From Rotaria socialis (lineage: Eukaryota > Rotifera > Eurotatoria > Philodinida > Philodinidae): DNA of 64,000 bases. Every line of letters begins with the position of its first letter. The first letter of the stretch is position 1. Shown one piece after another: positions 59,385-64,000 of the stretch. Location: NCBI GenBank assembly GCA_905331475.1, contig CAJNYU010001727.1, forward strand, positions 124,001 to 188,000, given 5' to 3'. The notes beneath the pieces were generated by a model that saw nothing but the letters and a program-made list of their open reading frames with translations, was not told the DNA's origin and ran no database searches. Made by a program: the position numbers and the translations under genes.

Positions 59385-62300
59385 TCAACTCAATAATCCA
59401 CGCATTTGAGAAACTCCACAACAATCATGATGTATTTCACAATATTCCTTAAACACTTCAGCTGGAACATTATCTTTGTATAACTGTAATGTTATGTAGC
59501 CAAATGCCCAATATGAAGGTTTTGTATTTCCATGTCCATGTCGATTGAATCCATCTCGGTAAATATGTAAATTACGTTTCATATACTCTTCTTTGATTTT
59601 ATTCCATTCATCTGGATAACCGCAACTAACAAAGACTCTCTCATAATCACAAAGATTCGGTATAAATAAAACATTTCCATTATTCCAAACAGGTTCATCA
59701 TTATTTTTATAATCACGTCCTAATAAAAATACTTTGATGATATCTAAACGTCGTGGAATTTTCTCATTAAAATCTAACAACTTATCTTTCAATTCAACGA
59801 ATCCTAAACTTGAAGAGTTCGCAATTACTACTTGATTTTTTCCACGTATTAATCCATCACGCATAAATTTAATCATTTCATTATGATCCCGACTTGTGAT
59901 AATCGATTGTACTAATTCAGCAATAAGTTCTATACGTTCCAAACGTCCTTTCATTGCTAAATCAGTAGCATATTGATTTTCGTATCGTTTTCGTATATAA
60001 TCTTGTAGTATTTTTTCTGCTAATTTTTCATCGACTAAATCAATGATTTTCATTTTTTCATTATCACCATCAACTCGACTTGCTTTACTCGTATATAGAA
60101 GAGCTTGAATCACATTATAGAATTTAAAGATCTTTATATCATAATTTATATTTATTGCTTCACTAATTGAAGTTTGATTCAGAATAGGAATATCTTTGAT
60201 ACTATCGATATTGTTATTAACCACAGCTGAAATATATTTCGGTAGTAAAGTAATATAATCAACATAGTAAAATGTTTTCATTAATTCATCTAGATATGTT
60301 TCATCAACATGCATTTGATCATGAAATTCTATTTCATTTAATGATGGTTCATTTTCGAACAATGGTTTAACTAAAGTTTTATATTTATTTAAATCAAGTC
60401 CAATTAATTGATCGAGCATTTTTTGTGCGATTATATCTGAATCATCACGATTTTTATATTGTTTTCGAATTGCTTGCCAAATTTCATAAGTATACAAAGC
60501 ACGTAGAATTTTTGGCATTTGCTCAATTTTTTTCGAATCATTTTCACGATATAATTTTATAAATGGGCTTATCATATTTGTCGTCCCGTTATTTGCAATA
60601 TAATACGATAGCCGGTCATCTTGTTCTTTAATATACGGCATAACATGTTGAAAATAATTTCCGACAACTATTTCATAGGTTTTTATCAATTGATCAAATG
60701 TTTTCAAATATAATTCTGATTTATTTTCATTTAAATCTTCGACTAATTTCCAAACACCCGCACAAATAGTATAACCACCCGTCATAGGAACATCGGCTAA
60801 TAGACGTCTCATACCAATCGAACACGAATATTCTAACAATGCAGAAGCATACTTTCGTAAAAATTGACCTATACGGTCATTTTCAATAATCGGTATGACA
60901 TTCGTTATAGTTTTATTCGTTGCTGGCGTTTGTAAGGGCTGGCCTCTTGATTGCATAAAAGCAGTTAACACATCAGATAGACTAACATAACAACCTAAAT
61001 ATAATTCATTGACCCGCCATGTCATCGGGTCAGGAAATTCGCCGATTGGACCAGAACAAGCCACTCCAACAATATTTACCATCCGTAAAATATCATTAGC
61101 ATTAACATCATCTAATATGCCATCGGTAGCTAATTGACATACGGCACGGATTCCACCAAGTGTTGTATCTTGAGAAAAGAACGATACTAAATGATCATTA
61201 TCATCGATGCCTTTCAATTCATTAATATGTTCAGCCATTGTTCGAACTTCTTTACGAAGAATTTCATTAAAATCTAAACCTTGTGTAACAGCACGTCGGG
61301 CTAGACCACGAGCATTTTTCGATGTACTATCGACAGCACGTAAATAGTCAGCTTGTTGCGCAGAATTCAATTGAGATACTTTATCATCGTTAGCAATTTG
61401 TGACATTCGCATAACAAATGATTTCTTTTTACGATTAATAGAATTTTTCAAATATTGCAAACGAGCACGTAAACTAGAATCATTAAGTAGTACGTTAACA
61501 TCTTTATCATTATACAATAGGGAACTTTCGATATTTTGAAAATAATTCATAATATCATCAACTTCTTTTTGTGATTCAACTGTATTGACAATTTTGAGAA
61601 TTTTCAATTGATTTATATAATATTCAATTTTCGTTTTCAATAATTTTTCATAGGTATCAACAGTTAAACTTTCTTGCACGTGAATTTTAACATTCGTTTG
61701 TCCAACAGTTAAATTTCCTGTTGGTAATTTATTCAGCCAAAATAAATTCTCACCTGGAAATAATGATATTGTATCATGCATAGAAGTTTGCCATGGAGTA
61801 CTTTTTAAAATAGCTTCGTCTGATTTCAGTATAGCATGACGATTCAATGAATCACCAGAAAATAGACTAGCGATCGTAGCAGAAATGTCTATATTACTTA
61901 AGCTTGTTCTCACATCGAGTAAATTTACATTGGATACATTGTTCAATTGTAAGAGACTTGAAACAGCTCGAGTATCGGGTTGAGACGATGAAGTAAACAA
62001 TCGAACAGCCTGCGAATTAATTATGAACTTATTTTTAATCAATGAAATTAATTGAGCTGCTGCTGTTTGTACTTGAGCTTGATCTTGTACTTCACCATCA
62101 GATATTGTTAATAAGCGTAAAGCATGACAATCTTTTGGTAGTTCATTTAGAATAAAATTAGTAAGCGTGGTAATACCAGGCGCCATAAATGTTTGACCTT
62201 GACATTTTATACTAAAACCAGCTAATTGTCGAATTGGAAGCGTATATTTATTTGGAGTACTGTCAAAGGTAATTAGTGTAATCATTTCGTTCTTATCATA

Positions 62301-62516
62301 ATTTAAAGATTTGAAAATATCAGGTAAAACTTGATTAACAAACCTCGGTACCGAGGAACCCATAGAACCGGAACGATCGAGAATGACAACCGTATACACA
62401 TTTGATTTTGATAGAAGATTTTCATTGGCATTATTATCATTCGAGAGATTTAATGCAAGTTTTCCAATGAAACCATTTTCATTTGGATAGAGAAAAAGTT
62501 TCAAGTCAGAATTCAT
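59385..62516 (-). CDS. Intronless von Willebrand A domain protein, 1,043 residues
   Basis: A single uninterrupted frame. Residues about 38-220 form a vWA domain: NVYTVVILDRSGSMGSS supplies the DxSxS metal-site motif (D47, S49, S51), GQTFMAPG supplies T109, and LLTISDGEVQ supplies D140, so the MIDAS is complete. There is no signal peptide or membrane segment, so a cytoplasmic protein is expected. Residues 220-1043 are mostly helical, Asn/Lys/Ile-rich, and match no domain I know (for example DNDHLVSFFSQDTTLGGIRA, YTICAGVWKLVEDLN). The C-terminus has a Cys/His-rich piece (EYCEIHHDCCGVSQ). Other genes here average several introns per kilobase, so an intronless 3.1 kb gene suggests horizontal acquisition or retroposition. 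It may bind substrates through the MIDAS; no enzymatic role is visible. Confidence 0.9.
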   Translation of the reverse strand: MNSDLKLFLYPNENGFIGKLALNLSNDNNANENLLSKSNVYTVVILDRSGSMGSSVPRFVNQVLPDIFKSLNYDKNEMITLITFDSTPNKYTLPIRQLAGFSIKCQGQTFMAPGITTLTNFILNELPKDCHALRLLTISDGEVQDQAQVQTAAAQLISLIKNKFIINSQAVRLFTSSSQPDTRAVSSLLQLNNVSNVNLLDVRTSLSNIDISATIASLFSGDSLNRHAILKSDEAILKSTPWQTSMHDTISLFPGENLFWLNKLPTGNLTVGQTNVKIHVQESLTVDTYEKLLKTKIEYYINQLKILKIVNTVESQKEVDDIMNYFQNIESSLLYNDKDVNVLLNDSSLRARLQYLKNSINRKKKSFVMRMSQIANDDKVSQLNSAQQADYLRAVDSTSKNARGLARRAVTQGLDFNEILRKEVRTMAEHINELKGIDDNDHLVSFFSQDTTLGGIRAVCQLATDGILDDVNANDILRMVNIVGVACSGPIGEFPDPMTWRVNELYLGCYVSLSDVLTAFMQSRGQPLQTPATNKTITNVIPIIENDRIGQFLRKYASALLEYSCSIGMRRLLADVPMTGGYTICAGVWKLVEDLNENKSELYLKTFDQLIKTYEIVVGNYFQHVMPYIKEQDDRLSYYIANNGTTNMISPFIKLYRENDSKKIEQMPKILRALYTYEIWQAIRKQYKNRDDSDIIAQKMLDQLIGLDLNKYKTLVKPLFENEPSLNEIEFHDQMHVDETYLDELMKTFYYVDYITLLPKYISAVVNNNIDSIKDIPILNQTSISEAININYDIKIFKFYNVIQALLYTSKASRVDGDNEKMKIIDLVDEKLAEKILQDYIRKRYENQYATDLAMKGRLERIELIAELVQSIITSRDHNEMIKFMRDGLIRGKNQVVIANSSSLGFVELKDKLLDFNEKIPRRLDIIKVFLLGRDYKNNDEPVWNNGNVLFIPNLCDYERVFVSCGYPDEWNKIKEEYMKRNLHIYRDGFNRHGHGNTKPSYWAFGYITLQLYKDNVPAEVFKEYCEIHHDCCGVSQMRGLLS

Positions 62517-63426
62517 TGTTTTTTAACTATGAAATGCTTATAATACTTAGTGATTGCTGTAGAATAAATAGTTCAATGGAAAAATGATGCAACGAGGCTT
62601 TGTATTTTTAAATATAACCGTCATCGATCTTGCACAACATACCATCAATATTGTTTTGTTTTTTAACTAAGAAAAAAATATCAGCCATTGTGTTATTTTT
62701 TGTCGTTCTTTTCTTTCTTTTTTTTATATAGTGACGATGTTTATGGCTCATTCTTTCTTGACTCGATGAAATATAAAGCGAAAATAGTTTGTCGGGTTAC
62801 AGTGAGGACAGATTTGATTGCATTAACGAATTTCATCGCACGTCACATACAGCTATTCGGTCAAAAGTAATTTTTTTCAGAAAACATAACATATTATTCG
62901 AATAGCAATACTACAGCTATGTCCATTGCTGCTTTCGAATTATCACATGTGTTCGCTTTGATTCCTATCGACTTACTGAACTCGATGTAAACATTTCGAA
63001 GACATCAAACACGTCATTTTCAAAGTTGTTCACAAGGAGAAAAGCTAAATTATATGCAAATTTCAAAAGGCTGTTGATCAACTGAGTACAATTAAAGCAT
63101 ATTTATTCTCGGATGGGTCAAATAAACTTAAAAGAATCACATAAAAGCATTATCAAAAGTGTTCCGTGTATTTACGTGCTCTTTTTAGGAGAGTATCTGT
63201 AGTCCTTCATAGAAAAAATGATTCATCTGCCGTCGGATATCTAATGCGCTGTTAAATGATAAAATCATATCTGTATGAATAAAGATAGTGGAAACTATTT
63301 TGAAATCATAACATACTTCAACAAAATTCATGCATAAATTAATGGGATAAGATCATTTTCTGTTGTCATTCTTATAGAAAATTTTAGTATTCGTTTGTGT
63401 TAGACAAACGCATGTACGTAGTTTAT
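62517..63426. promoter_or_regulatory. Upstream region of the vWA gene and 3' flank of the NHL gene
   Basis: 0.9 kb AT-rich. Nearest the vWA start it should hold that gene's promoter; the other end is the 3' flank of the minus-strand NHL-repeat gene. No other coding or RNA feature is supported. Confidence 0.35.
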
Positions 63427-64000
63427 TTAAATTAATTGATGTTTGTATAATTTGCCATTATCTAATAGTACATACAGATTGAGTTGTGAATTCAACGCGA
63501 GATCCATTGGTCTAGCAGTAAAGCTTAATATGATAGTGCCCATTGTTGAATTGGCACTGTACGTGACTACTTGAAAATTATTTTGATCAGCAACATACAA
63601 ATTTCCAAAGGCATACATTTCAATGCTTCTCGGAGCCTGCAGAGTACTACCACAATTGACTTGCGTGTTCGTTATACTCGGAGTAGCTGCAACAAATGTC
63701 CACAGATAGACAGTGTTACCAGTGTCGCCACTAATATAAATTTGATTCGATACAAATGGGTTAAGTAGAAGAGCAGACAGTTTCGAAGTGATGCCATTTG
63801 TATTAATTGAGGTAACACTACTAGTTGCATTTTGGTCGAGTTTTGCCACTCGATTATTGTCTTGATCGGCGATGTAGAGTGTATAACTATCGTCGACAGC
63901 TGTACCTCTCAGTCAAGCGAGAGTACCACTTGTAGTTGAGTTTGCTCCAGCAACGATAGTACCATCTGCAAAATTCGGAGCGTACCGTCGAACTAAATTC
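63427..64000 (-). pseudogene. NHL-repeat protein, C-terminal part, with an in-frame stop; runs off the window
   Basis: NHL beta-propeller repeats usually mediate protein or RNA contacts, and secreted NHL proteins are common in rotifers. On the minus strand from 64000 the frame reads FADGTIVAGANSTTSGTLA, then TGA at about 63915, then LRGTAVDDSYTLYIADQDNN, ATSSVTSIN and APRSIEMYAFGNLYVADQNN, ending KLYKHQLI at 63427. The repeated LYVADQ(D/N)N motif and Gly/Asn/Thr-rich blades are typical. The stop sits where a repeat would have Arg-Pro-like residues (LARPRG pattern), so it is likely a single-base lesion. The 5' part of the gene lies outside the window. It could still be a functional short gene or an assembly error. 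Confidence 0.6.

Overview
The window is nuclear DNA from a small, AT-rich animal genome. Genes are densely split by short introns (often 50-70 nt, GT-AG), and the conserved genes are metazoan: SLBP, Nck, NPC1, eIF3 subunit L, an STKLD1-type pseudokinase, FAM184 and a neuronal-calcium-sensor-type EF-hand protein. A gene joining an ADP-ribosyltransferase domain to tetratricopeptide repeats, an intronless von Willebrand A gene, NHL-repeat protein and many short palindromic non-autonomous elements point to a bdelloid rotifer (Rotaria/Adineta-like). That placement is inference from gene content; no ribosomal or mitochondrial marker is present.

Layout. 1-17 kb: SLBP (minus) and the adaptor Nck (plus) diverge from a 1.7 kb shared upstream region; NPC1 (minus) converges on Nck and runs to 14.9 kb. 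17-20 kb: eIF3L (minus), including one GC-AG intron. 20-25 kb: a 0.9 kb foldback element, a GC-rich patch with an ambiguous base, a broken ART-TPR gene (minus), and a palindromic 296 bp element. 27-31 kb: a multi-exon gene (plus) that looks like an uncharacterised cysteine protease, followed by a second, oppositely oriented copy of the same palindromic element. 31-39.5 kb: gene-poor, with degraded repeats and a small relic of the ART gene. 39.6-52.3 kb: the pseudokinase (plus) converges on FAM184 (minus). The 3.2 kb first coding intron of FAM184 contains a complete EF-hand gene on the other strand. 52.3-59.4 kb: gene-poor, with a 100-N assembly gap, an A-rich decayed tract, a perfect-period 81 bp satellite and a CCGGTAAACCG-rich palindromic element. 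59.4-64 kb: an intronless 1,043-residue vWA protein and the end of an interrupted NHL-repeat gene that runs off the window.

The conserved genes are housekeeping or signalling genes (histone mRNA processing, actin/tyrosine-kinase adaptor, lysosomal sterol export, translation initiation, calcium sensing) and do not form one pathway. The accessory stretches hold the less expected items: the protease-like gene bracketed by inverted palindromic elements, the ART-TPR pseudogene with a distant fragment, the vWA gene and the satellite. All gene structures come from reading splice signals and protein similarity from memory; no alignment or search was run.
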